Of a DNA stretch of 64,000 nt, positions 57,559 to 64,000 are shown in pieces. Source of the stretch: Albidovulum denitrificans (GTDB lineage Bacteria; Pseudomonadota; Alphaproteobacteria; Rhodobacterales; Rhodobacteraceae); assembly GCF_002973535.1 (NCBI RefSeq), contig NZ_PVEP01000001.1, positions 248,001 to 312,000 of the forward strand. Reading direction: 5' to 3'. A program made the translations under genes and the position numbers. The notes below the pieces were generated by a model, which did not search any database, was not told where the DNA came from, and worked only from the letters and a program-made list of their open reading frames with translations. The stretch's first letter is position 1, and every line of letters begins with the position of its first letter.

Positions 57559-58356
57559 ATGAACGACATGACACGGGTCGATCCCAGGACCGAGGTCGCC
57601 GACGTCAAGATCTCTGCCCGCAAGGCGCAGGTCTATTACGGCGACAACCACGCCATCCGGGACGTCGATGTGGACATCAACGCGCGCATGGTCACCGCCT
57701 TCATCGGCCCGTCGGGCTGCGGCAAGTCGACCTTCCTGCGCTCGCTGAACCGGATGAACGACACCATCCCCGGCTGCCGGGTGGAAGGGACGATCCTTCT
57801 GGATGGCGAGAATATCTATGACCGGCGCGTCGATCCGGTGCAGTTGCGCGCCAAGGTCGGCATGGTGTTTCAAAAGCCGAACCCCTTCCCGAAGTCGATC
57901 TATGACAACGTCGCCTACGGCCCGCGTATCCATGGCCTGACCCGCACCAAGGCGGAACTGGACGAGGTCGTCGAAACCTCGCTCCGCCGCGCCGCACTTT
58001 GGGCCGAGGTCAAGGACCGGCTGCACGCGCCCGGCACCGGCCTGTCGGGCGGCCAGCAGCAGCGGCTTTGCATCGCGCGCGCGGTCGCGACCTCGCCCGA
58101 GGTGCTGTTGATGGACGAACCCTGTTCCGCGCTTGACCCCATCGCCACCGCGCAGGTGGAGGAGTTGATCGACGAGCTTCGGGCGCAATTCTCGGTCGTG
58201 ATCGTGACCCATTCCATGCAGCAGGCCGCGCGGGTCAGCCAGCGCACCGCCTTCTTCCACCTCGGCAATCTTGTGGAATTCGGCGCTACCGACCAGATCT
58301 TCACCAATCCCGGCGATCCCAGGACGGAAAGCTACATCACCGGCCGCATCGGTTGA
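57559..58356 (+). CDS. pstB: Phosphate ABC transporter ATP-binding protein PstB
   Basis: ABC ATPase energising phosphate import, 265 residues. It has Walker [22 protein letters not shown], the Q-loop segment [19 protein letters not shown], signature LSGGQQQR, Walker [13 protein letters not shown] and the H-loop [16 protein letters not shown] at 57546-57550 favours ATG 57559; ATG 57538 directly after the pstA stop is possible. PstB with PhoU also relays phosphate status to PhoR. Confidence 0.96.
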   Translation: MNDMTRVDPRTEVADVKISARKAQVYYGDNHAIRDVDVDINARMVTAFIGPSGCGKSTFLRSLNRMNDTIPGCRVEGTILLDGENIYDRRVDPVQLRAKVGMVFQKPNPFPKSIYDNVAYGPRIHGLTRTKAELDEVVETSLRRAALWAEVKDRLHAPGTGLSGGQQQRLCIARAVATSPEVLLMDEPCSALDPIATAQVEELIDELRAQFSVVIVTHSMQQAARVSQRTAFFHLGNLVEFGATDQIFTNPGDPRTESYITGRIG

Positions 58357-58371
58357 CCCTTGGGGGACAGA

Positions 58372-59085
58372 ATGAACGAAAAGCACATCGTCAAATCCTT
58401 CGACCGCGATCTGGAAGCCATTCAGGCGATGGTCATGAAGATGGGCGGCATGGTCGAAACCGCGATCCTCGACGCCGCCCAGGCGCTTGAGACGCGCGAT
58501 GAGGATCTGGCCGAAAAGGTCCGTCAGGGCGACAAGGCCATCGACGCAATGGAAGAGCGCGTGCATGAAGAGGCAGCCCGGCTGCTGGCGCTGCGCGCGC
58601 CCGCCGCGTCCGACCTGCGCACGGTGCTGAGCGTGATGCGCATCGCGGCCAGCCTTGAACGGGTCGGCGACTATGCCAAGAACATGGCCAAACGCGCCCA
58701 TGTCCTTGGCCAGATGAGCGCCATCGCCGGTGCCGGCGGGTCGCTGCGCCGCATGTCGAAGGCGGTGGTCGAGATGCTGGGCCACGCGCTTGACGCCTAT
58801 ATCCACCGCGATGTGGCGCTGGCCGAGGATGTGCGCAACCGCGACCGTGAGGTCGACCAGATGTACAATGCGCTGTTTCGCGAGTTCCTGACCCATATGA
58901 TGGAGGACCCGCGCAACATCACCGCCTGCATGCATCTGCATTTCATCGCCAAGAACATCGAACGCATGGGCGATCACGCGACCGGCATCGCCGAACAGGT
59001 GATCTACCTCGTCACCGGCGAAATGCCGGATGAGGCGCGGCCCAAGGCCGAAAGCGTGACCACGGTCGGGGTCGGGGGCCATTAG
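58372..59085 (+). CDS. phoU: Phosphate signalling protein PhoU
   Basis: Negative regulator linking Pst transport to PhoR. The 237-residue protein is two three-helix bundles with the metal-binding repeats recognisable as ASLERVGDYAKNMAKRA and KNIERMGDHATGIAEQ. GGGGGACA precedes ATG 58372 by five bases; an upstream TTG is unlikely. Two bases separate its stop from phoB. Confidence 0.95.
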   Translation: MNEKHIVKSFDRDLEAIQAMVMKMGGMVETAILDAAQALETRDEDLAEKVRQGDKAIDAMEERVHEEAARLLALRAPAASDLRTVLSVMRIAASLERVGDYAKNMAKRAHVLGQMSAIAGAGGSLRRMSKAVVEMLGHALDAYIHRDVALAEDVRNRDREVDQMYNALFREFLTHMMEDPRNITACMHLHFIAKNIERMGDHATGIAEQVIYLVTGEMPDEARPKAESVTTVGVGGH

Positions 59086-59087
59086 GG

Positions 59088-59771
59088 ATGCAGACACCCT
59101 CTGTTCTGGTGGTCGAGGACGAACCCGCGCAACGCGAGATCCTGGCCTACAACCTTGAGGCCGAGGGCTTTCGCGTCCAGCAGGCCGACAATGGCGAAGA
59201 GGCGCTTTTGATCGTGGCGGAGGAAACGCCCGACCTGATCGTGCTGGACTGGATGCTGCCGAATGTCTCGGGCATCGAGGTCTGCCGCCGCCTGAAATCG
59301 CGGGCAGAGACCAAGGCGGTGCCGATCATCATGCTGTCGGCCCGGTCGGAGGAAACCGATCTGGTCCGCGGGCTGGAAACCGGCGCCGACGATTACATGG
59401 TCAAACCCTATTCGGTGGCCGAGTTGATGGCGCGGGTCCGCACCCAGTTGCGCCGCTCGCGCCCCGCGACCGTGGGCGAGGCGCTGGAATACGAGGACAT
59501 CACCCTTGATCCCGAAACCCACCGCGTCCACCGCGACGGCAACCTGCTGAAGCTCGGGCCGACCGAGTTCCGCCTGCTGACGACCTTCATGGAAAAGCCC
59601 GGCCGGGTCTGGAGCCGCGAGCAGTTGCTGGACCGGGTCTGGGGGCGTGACATCTATGTCGATACGCGCACCGTGGACGTTCATGTCGGACGGCTGCGCA
59701 AGGCGCTTTGCGCCCATGGCGGCGACGATCCGGTCAGGACGGTGCGCGGCGCGGGTTACGCGCTGGGGTAG
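59088..59771 (+). CDS. phoB: Phosphate regulon response regulator PhoB
   Basis: OmpR-type response regulator, 227 residues. The receiver domain has the acidic pair in VVEDEPAQ, phospho-acceptor D54 (IVLDWMLPNVSG) and K in MVKPYSV. The C-terminal winged helix contains KLGPTEFRLL, WSREQLLDRVWGRDIYVDTRTVDVHVGRLRKAL. It should bind the triple Pho box at 53538-53566 and so control its own operon. Last gene of the pst run. Confidence 0.96.
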   Translation: MQTPSVLVVEDEPAQREILAYNLEAEGFRVQQADNGEEALLIVAEETPDLIVLDWMLPNVSGIEVCRRLKSRAETKAVPIIMLSARSEETDLVRGLETGADDYMVKPYSVAELMARVRTQLRRSRPATVGEALEYEDITLDPETHRVHRDGNLLKLGPTEFRLLTTFMEKPGRVWSREQLLDRVWGRDIYVDTRTVDVHVGRLRKALCAHGGDDPVRTVRGAGYALG

Positions 59772-59780
59772 GGCGCGGGC

Positions 59781-60098
59781 CTATTCGCCGTCGCCATAGC
59801 GCGCGTCGTCATCGGATTCGTCCTCCCCCTCGGGCAGGTATTTGCCCGACAGGCGGATCGACTGGTCGTCATGGCGCGGGTCCATCACCACGTCCGAGGG
59901 CAGTTCCCCGGTCAGCCAGTCGCGAATTTCGTCGCGGGCATCCGCAGGCTCCTGCTCCGTCAGTTCCGCGATATAGGTGATGAAGGCGCGCTGGTCGCCG
60001 TCGATCTCATCCAGCTCCGCCTCATCGGCATCGGGCCAGCGGTCGATGATCGCCTCATAGAAGGCCGCCCAGTTGTCCTGCACATGATGCCACTTCAT
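59781..60098 (-). CDS. Divergent CsbD-like small acidic protein
   Basis: A 105-residue protein whose start MKWHHVQDNWAAFYEAIIDRWPDADEAELDEIDGDQ resembles the CsbD stress-protein family (MxWxxVxxNWxxFxxxxxxxW). It then diverges into YIAELTEQEPADARDEIRDWLTGELP and a disordered, Asp/Glu-rich C-terminal tail ending SDDDARYGDGE. GGGGAG lies eight bases before ATG 60098. CsbD proteins are abundant under stress, and their function is unclear. It converges on phoB. Confidence 0.7.
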   Translation of the reverse strand: MKWHHVQDNWAAFYEAIIDRWPDADEAELDEIDGDQRAFITYIAELTEQEPADARDEIRDWLTGELPSDVVMDPRHDDQSIRLSGKYLPEGEDESDDDARYGDGE

Positions 60099-60196
60099 CG
60101 CCACGGCTCCCCGGAAATGATCGTCTTGTCCAATCTGCACCCGATCGACCCGCCGGAAAAGCCACCCGGCGGTAAAATAGGCGCGCGTGGACGGGG

Positions 60197-60310
60197 TCAG
60201 AACCAGTTCTGGACCGTGCGCGCGCCCGAGGAGACATCATCGCCGACCCCGGCGATGGTGTTGCAGGCGGCCAGGGTGCCAAGAAGCACGATCAGCGCGA
60301 TTTTCTTCAT
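60197..60310 (-). CDS. Entericidin A/B family lipoprotein
   Basis: A 37-residue small lipoprotein: MKKIALIVLLGTLAAC, a lipobox ending at C16, followed by NTIAGVGDDVSSGARTVQNW. This matches the entericidin pattern (NTxxGxGxDxxxxG). Entericidins are small membrane lipoproteins implicated in stress-dependent cell lysis or its antidote in E. coli. GAGGA lies eight bases before the ATG. It starts only four bases after the stop of the large substrate-binding protein gene and is probably co-transcribed with it. Confidence 0.85.
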   Translation of the reverse strand: MKKIALIVLLGTLAACNTIAGVGDDVSSGARTVQNWF

Positions 60311-60314
60311 CTGC

Positions 60315-62129
60315 TCAGTCCTCATACCACCAGACTTCCGGCTGAAAGCCCGGCCAGTCGCCATATAGCGGAATACGTTCGGGATAGTGAAGATTTGCCG
60401 AATGCGCAATCTTGCTGGTCTTTGAAAACCAGAGTGGGATGACCGTGCGCCCCGCCGTCAGCACCCGGTCCAGCGCCTGCGTCGCGGCGATGAAATCGTC
60501 GGTATTGGCGGAATTCAGCATCGCGCCGATCAGGCTGTCCACGGCGGGTGACTTGATCCCGGCCCAGTTCCGCGCGCCGGGCAGGTCGGCCACCTCGGAC
60601 CCCCAGTAAAGGTACTGCTCATTGCCGGGGCTAAGGGACAGCGCGCGCCAGATATAGGTCATGTCGAAGGCGTAGCGGTCGGTCCGTTCTTTGAATTGCG
60701 CGGTGTCGGCGACGGTGACGGTCGGGCTGATGCCAAGGCGTTTAAGCGCCTCGACATAGATGTCGATGATCGACTGCGCCTCGGTCGATCCGGCGGCGAG
60801 GAGAATCTCGAAGGCGAAGGGTTCCCCGGCCGCGTTCTTCAACACCCCGTCCTGCACCGTCCATCCGGCATCTGCCAGAAGGCCCACCGCCGTCTTCAGG
60901 TTCTTGCGGTCGAGCGAACGTTCCGCAGAACCCACGGGCAGGGAATAACCCTCGATCGTGCCGGGCGGCAGGTCGGCGGCAAAGGGCGCCAGAAGATCGG
61001 CCACCCGACCCGTGGCGGGCCCGTGATCCATGCCAAGGACGGAGTTGGAGAAATACGACGTGATGCGCGGTTCGGTCCCGCCGTTCAGCGTCATGTTGAC
61101 GAATTCGAAGTTGAAGGCGTCGATCAGCGCCTCGCGCACGCGCCAGTCGTCGAAGATCGGGTTGCGCAGGTTCATCACGAAACCGATCATCCCCGAAGGG
61201 CGCGAATGCGGGATTTCGGACTTCACCACCGCGCCCGAGGCGATGGCGGGAATGTCAAAGCCGTTCTGCCAGCGCGCCGCGTTCGGTTCGCGGTAGCTGT
61301 TGGTCAGGCCCGCCGTAAAGGCCTGAAAAAGCCCGTTCTCATCGGCGAAATAGTCATAGCGGATTTCATCGAAGTTGAAGCGCCCCCGGTTGATGGCCAG
61401 ATCCTTGCCCCAGTAATCGGGATCGCGGCGAAAGCTGATATAGCGCCCCGGTTCGACCTTGCCGACGGTGTAGGGGCCAGAGCCGATATGCAGATCAAGG
61501 CTGCTTTTCTCGAAATCCTTCCCCGCCCAGTCCGCCTTTTTCAGGATCGGCCGCATCCCCATCAAAAGCGCCAGTTCCCGATCCGGTTCGGTAAAGGTGA
61601 AGCGGATCGAACGCGGGCCGGTCTGCTCCATCTTCGCCACCCGCGACCAGGCGCCCCGGTAGCGCGGATGGCCCTTGGTCCCCAATGTCTCATAGCTCCA
61701 CATCACGTCTTCGACCGTGACCGGGCTGCCATCGGAGAATTTCGCCTGCGGACGCAGGGTATATTCGACCCAGGTATGGCTTTCGTCCGTATCGACCGAT
61801 TCGGCCAGAAGCCCGTAGAGAGAGAAGGGTTCGTCGATGGATCGGGCCATCAAGGTCTCGAACGTGTAAAGCGACAGCCCCTCAACCGGGGTGCCGGTCA
61901 CGATATAGGGGTTGAGCGAATTGAAGCTGCCACCCACCCCCATGACGATCCGCCCGCCCTTGGGCGCATCGGGATTGACATATGGCAATGACACAAAATC
62001 GGGTGGGAGAGCGGGCTTGCCATACATAGCTATGCCATGCTGCGGGGCCGCCCGAAGCGGCAGCGCCGCAAGCGTCAGGATCATCGCCGTCGCGACAATC
62101 CGCGACAGCCCGAGGGGGATGGTTTTCAT
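60315..62129 (-). CDS. Peptide ABC transporter substrate-binding protein (family 5, YejA-like)
   Basis: Large periplasmic solute-binding protein of about 604 residues. It has a signal peptide (MKTIPLGLSRIVATAMILTLAALPLRA), then the SBP_bac_5 fold with YVNPDAPKGGRIVMGVGGSFNSLNPY, ETLMARSIDEPFSLYGLLAESV, YTLRPQAKFSDGSPVTVEDVMWSYETL and a long C-terminal lobe ending YPERIPLYGDWPGFQPEVWWYED. This resembles YejA, which binds oligopeptides or related compounds. ATG 62129 gives the cleanest signal peptide; ATG 62144 and 62150 are also possible. No permease or ATPase genes follow, so its transporter partners lie elsewhere. Confidence 0.87.
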   Translation of the reverse strand: MKTIPLGLSRIVATAMILTLAALPLRAAPQHGIAMYGKPALPPDFVSLPYVNPDAPKGGRIVMGVGGSFNSLNPYIVTGTPVEGLSLYTFETLMARSIDEPFSLYGLLAESVDTDESHTWVEYTLRPQAKFSDGSPVTVEDVMWSYETLGTKGHPRYRGAWSRVAKMEQTGPRSIRFTFTEPDRELALLMGMRPILKKADWAGKDFEKSSLDLHIGSGPYTVGKVEPGRYISFRRDPDYWGKDLAINRGRFNFDEIRYDYFADENGLFQAFTAGLTNSYREPNAARWQNGFDIPAIASGAVVKSEIPHSRPSGMIGFVMNLRNPIFDDWRVREALIDAFNFEFVNMTLNGGTEPRITSYFSNSVLGMDHGPATGRVADLLAPFAADLPPGTIEGYSLPVGSAERSLDRKNLKTAVGLLADAGWTVQDGVLKNAAGEPFAFEILLAAGSTEAQSIIDIYVEALKRLGISPTVTVADTAQFKERTDRYAFDMTYIWRALSLSPGNEQYLYWGSEVADLPGARNWAGIKSPAVDSLIGAMLNSANTDDFIAATQALDRVLTAGRTVIPLWFSKTSKIAHSANLHYPERIPLYGDWPGFQPEVWWYED

Positions 62130-62204
62130 TCTGGCGACACTGCTCATGTCCATTGTCTTTGTCCAAAGGCTAGCCGGGCTTCCTTGGCTTTTCAAACTTT
62201 TAGC

Positions 62205-62233
62205 TTGGACAGCGGCGAAGGACCGCGTATAAA
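62205..62233 (+). promoter_or_regulatory. Sigma-70-type promoter for a small RNA
   Basis: TTGGAC (62205-62210) and TATAAA (62228-62233) are separated by exactly 17 bases, predicting a start near 62240. It points away from the substrate-binding protein gene, and no open frame follows before the terminator. Confidence 0.75.
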
Positions 62234-62239
62234 GGGGCT

Positions 62240-62314
62240 ACTGCTCGATAGGTTTCTTGCCTGTATGAAACCTGCCTCAATAACTTAACGCCCGCCTCGT
62301 GCGGGCGTTTTTTT
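62240..62314 (+). ncRNA. Candidate small RNA with Rho-independent terminator
   Basis: A predicted transcript of about 75 bases. The 5' hairpin AGGTTTC (62250-62256) / GAAACCT (62267-62273) has a ten-base loop containing TTGCCTGTAT. A single-stranded linker CTGCCTCAATAACTT-like follows, then the terminator AACGCCCGC / GCGGGCGTT (62287-62309) with seven T residues to 62314. Promoter spacing, compact folding and a U-rich tail are what an Hfq-type trans-acting sRNA would show. No coding frame with a ribosome-binding site is present. I do not recognise a named RNA family. Tandem genes flank it in neither direction: the upstream gene is divergent and bdhA starts 170 bases later. Confidence 0.7.
62287..62314 (+). 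terminator. Rho-independent terminator of the candidate sRNA
   Basis: Perfect 9-bp stem AACGCCCGC / GCGGGCGTT with loop CTCGT; the T-run 62308-62314 overlaps the stem's last two bases. One of the strongest terminators in the window. Confidence 0.9.
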
Positions 62315-62445
62315 ATTCGGTCGGAGGTAGTCCCGGGCCGGGCACCCGCAACCCAGACCCGTCGCCGCGAATCGCATCTTCGCAACTTTTCCTCCCACCG
62401 CGGCACAAGCGCGTGAAGACAGTGGCATTCGCTAACGCAGCGTCT

Positions 62446-62466
62446 ATGTTCGCTGCATTGCAACAT
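62446..62466. promoter_or_regulatory. Candidate operator before bdhA (PhaR-like)
   Basis: ATGTT and AACAT arms enclose CTGC-ATT-GCAA (62453-62463), close to the TGC-rich palindrome (CTGC-N3-GCAG) that I recall for the PHB regulator PhaR. It lies 17 bases before the bdhA start. Tentative. Confidence 0.35.
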
Positions 62467-62483
62467 GTATCGAGGAGGCGACA

Positions 62484-63257
62484 ATGTCCCTATCCGGCAA
62501 GACGGCCATCGTGACGGGATCGAATTCCGGCATCGGTCTGGGATGCGCCCGGGAACTGGCGCGGGCGGGCGCGGATGTGGTGCTGAATTCTTTCACCGAC
62601 CGGGATGAGGATCACAAGCTGGCCGAAGACATGGCGAAGGAATTCGGCGTCAAGGTCCGCTACATCAAGGCCGACATGTCGAAGGGCGACGAATGCCGGG
62701 CGCTGGTCGAGAAGGCCGGTGGCTGCGACATCCTGGTCAACAATGCCGGGATCCAGTTCGTGTCCCCGATCGAGGAGTTCCCGGTCGAGAAGTGGAACGC
62801 CATCATCGCGATCAACCTGACCTCGTCTTTCCACACCATCGCGGCGGCGCTGCCGGGGATGCGCGAAAAGGGCTGGGGCCGGATCGTCAACATCGCCTCG
62901 GCCCACGGGCTGACGGCATCGCCCTTCAAATCGGCCTATATCGCGGCCAAGCACGGGATCGTCGGGCTGACCAAGACCGTGGCGCTTGAGGCGGCGGGCA
63001 AGGGCGTGACCTGCAACGCGATCTGCCCCGGCTATGTGCTGACCCCGCTGGTCGAGGCGCAGATCCCCGAGCAGATGAAGGTTCACAACATGGACCGAGA
63101 GACGGTGATCCGCGAGGTGATGCTGGACCGCCAGCCCTCGCGCCAGTTCGCGACGGTGGAAGAGATCGGCGGGACGGCGGTGTTCCTGTGTTCCGATGCG
63201 GCAGCGCAGATCACCGGGACGACGATTTCCGTCGATGGCGGCTGGACCGCGATGTGA
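62484..63257 (+). CDS. bdhA: 3-hydroxybutyrate dehydrogenase
   Basis: Short-chain dehydrogenase oxidising D-3-hydroxybutyrate to acetoacetate in PHB turnover (257 residues). It has VTGSNSGIGLG, the NNAGIQFVSPIEEFP segment typical of this enzyme, NIASAHGLTASPFKSAYIAAKHG with the catalytic Ser/Tyr/Lys, and NAICPGYVLTPLVEAQIP. GAGGAGG precedes ATG 62484. Acetoacetate is also released by the BKACE step of the carnitine cluster, though the two loci are 40 kb apart. A perfect 11-bp hairpin follows. Confidence 0.95.
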   Translation: MSLSGKTAIVTGSNSGIGLGCARELARAGADVVLNSFTDRDEDHKLAEDMAKEFGVKVRYIKADMSKGDECRALVEKAGGCDILVNNAGIQFVSPIEEFPVEKWNAIIAINLTSSFHTIAAALPGMREKGWGRIVNIASAHGLTASPFKSAYIAAKHGIVGLTKTVALEAAGKGVTCNAICPGYVLTPLVEAQIPEQMKVHNMDRETVIREVMLDRQPSRQFATVEEIGGTAVFLCSDAAAQITGTTISVDGGWTAM

Positions 63258-63263
63258 GGTGGC

Positions 63264-63289
63264 GTGTCGCCCGCACAAGCGGGCGACAC
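63264..63289 (+). terminator. Perfect hairpin after bdhA
   Basis: GTGTCGCCCGC and GCGGGCGACAC form an 11-bp perfect stem with tetraloop ACAA, six bases after the bdhA stop. No T-run, so it may stabilise the mRNA end rather than terminate. Confidence 0.55.
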
Positions 63290-63293
63290 GGGC

Positions 63294-63344
63294 GGGGGGC
63301 CAGCCCCCCGCGAGCCCCCCGGAGTATTTTGACAACGAAGAAGT
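63294..63344. repeat. Palindromic repeat family B, copy 4
   Basis: GGGGGGCCAGCCCCCC followed by GCGAGCCCCCCGGAGTATTT and TGACAACGAAGAAGTG. Inverted relative to the copy at 31697. Lies between bdhA and the patatin gene and supplies part of the latter's ribosome-binding region. Confidence 0.8.
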
Positions 63345-63354
63345 GAGGGGCCGT

Positions 63355-64000
63355 ATGACTGTTCGGCGGATCAATGTCGCGCTTCAGGGCGGCGGCGCGC
63401 ATGGCGCCTTTACCTGGGGCGTTCTCGACCGGCTGCTTGAGGATGAGACGGTGGAGATCGCCGGTATCTCCGGCACCTCGGCGGGGGCGCTGAACGGGGC
63501 CGCGCTGAAGGCGGGGCTGGTGACCGGGGGGCGGGATGCTGCGCGCGCGAACCTCGACTGGCTTTGGGAACAACTGGGCGCGGTGGGCGACATGCGGCTG
63601 GCGCATTGGTTCCGGGCCTTCCTGCCGATGGCGGGGATCTGGAACGACCTGACCGAGCGGCTGGCGCCGTTTTCGCCCATGGCCACCTGGCAGCGCGTCG
63701 TCAGCCCCTATGACTACGGCTGGTTCTATGCCAATCCGCTGGAACCCGTCGTGGCCGAGTTTCATTCCGACGCGGTCTGTCACACCGATGGCCCGTTCTT
63801 CTGCGTCGCCGCCACCAATGTGCGCAGCGGCAAGATCCGCGTGTTCACCGGCAATGAGATCACCACCGAGGCGATCCTCGCCTCTGCCTGCCTGCCGACG
63901 GTGTTTCAGGCGGTGGAGATCGCCGATCCCGCGACCGGGCGGATGGAGGCCTATTGGGATGGCGGCTATACCGGCAACCCGGCGCTGTTCCCGCTGTTCG
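63355..64000 (+). CDS. Patatin-like phospholipase family protein (3' end outside window)
   Basis: N-terminal 215 residues of a patatin-like serine hydrolase. It shows the oxyanion-hole glycine cluster LQGGGAHGAFTWGVLDRL and the nucleophile elbow GISGTSAGALNG. The catalytic aspartate motif is visible near the window edge as AYWDGGYTGNP. Relatives adjacent to bdhA are often annotated as PHB depolymerase-like or phospholipase; a role in PHB mobilisation is plausible but unproven. GAGGGG precedes ATG 63355. The frame is open to base 64000. Confidence 0.9.
   Translation, partial: MTVRRINVALQGGGAHGAFTWGVLDRLLEDETVEIAGISGTSAGALNGAALKAGLVTGGRDAARANLDWLWEQLGAVGDMRLAHWFRAFLPMAGIWNDLTERLAPFSPMATWQRVVSPYDYGWFYANPLEPVVAEFHSDAVCHTDGPFFCVAATNVRSGKIRVFTGNEITTEAILASACLPTVFQAVEIADPATGRMEAYWDGGYTGNPALFPLF

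Noticed and set aside
60150-60185. CCGCCGG/CCGGCGG hairpin as terminator of the entericidin gene
   Set aside because: On the minus strand no T-run follows the stem; the A/T stretch lies on the wrong side.

Overview
The window is a high-GC chromosomal segment of an alphaproteobacterium, most likely of the order Rhodobacterales (Rhodobacteraceae/Paracoccaceae). This rests on the gene content and order (recA next to alaS, cckA, a phoR-pstSCAB-phoU-phoB run, bdhA beside a patatin gene), on the alphaproteobacterial LexA box GAAC-N7-GAAC at recA, on a TTAA-N7-TTAAC CtrA box at cckA, and on intergenic repeats of a kind I associate with this group. I see no rRNA, tRNA, prophage, transposase or CRISPR array. 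The first gene (rne) and the last (patatin-like) run off the window.

Layout. 1-2376: the 3' part of RNase E, then ccdA. 2430-15094: a surface-sugar locus. It holds a glucose-1-phosphate cytidylyltransferase, a sugar C-methyltransferase, two SDR sugar enzymes, GtrA, two polytopic GT-C-like proteins, a GtrB/DPM1-like glycosyltransferase and two membrane-anchored arylsulfotransferase-like proteins. 15400-22724: a quaternary-amine catabolic cluster that can be read as gamma-butyrobetaine to carnitine to glycine betaine. It has an NDP-forming acyl-CoA ligase, an acyl-CoA dehydrogenase, CaiD, a carnitine dehydrogenase-thioesterase fusion and a BKACE enzyme, with an HD-domain, possibly PhnZ/TmpB-like protein inside it. 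22812-27198: an SDR with an unknown partner, an outer-membrane barrel, a TPM protein, a lipoprotein and a MmcQ/YjbR protein. 27403-31698: cysS, whose 3' third is compositionally foreign, a repeat-rich spacer, cimA and a squalene/phytoene synthase-like gene.

31756-41554: mostly single genes, including an MFS transporter, a TetR regulator, ppk2, metA with an unknown P-loop ATPase, two EamA transporters, a FadL-type porin, a TDT channel and a glutamine amidotransferase. 41703-51857: housekeeping and cell-cycle genes: guaB, rsmB, cckA, a sulfotransferase, recA, alaS and a DUF1330 gene. 51877-59771: a receiver-like hypothetical gene, then the phosphate regulon, with a triple Pho box before pstS. 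59781-64000: a CsbD-like protein, an entericidin, an orphan peptide-binding protein, a strong small-RNA candidate, bdhA and the start of a patatin-like gene.

The points most worth a second look are the unlabelled sRNA at about 62240-62314, the mosaic cysS, the HD-domain protein in the carnitine cluster, the paired arylsulfotransferase-like genes around the sugar locus, and three families of short palindromic intergenic repeats.
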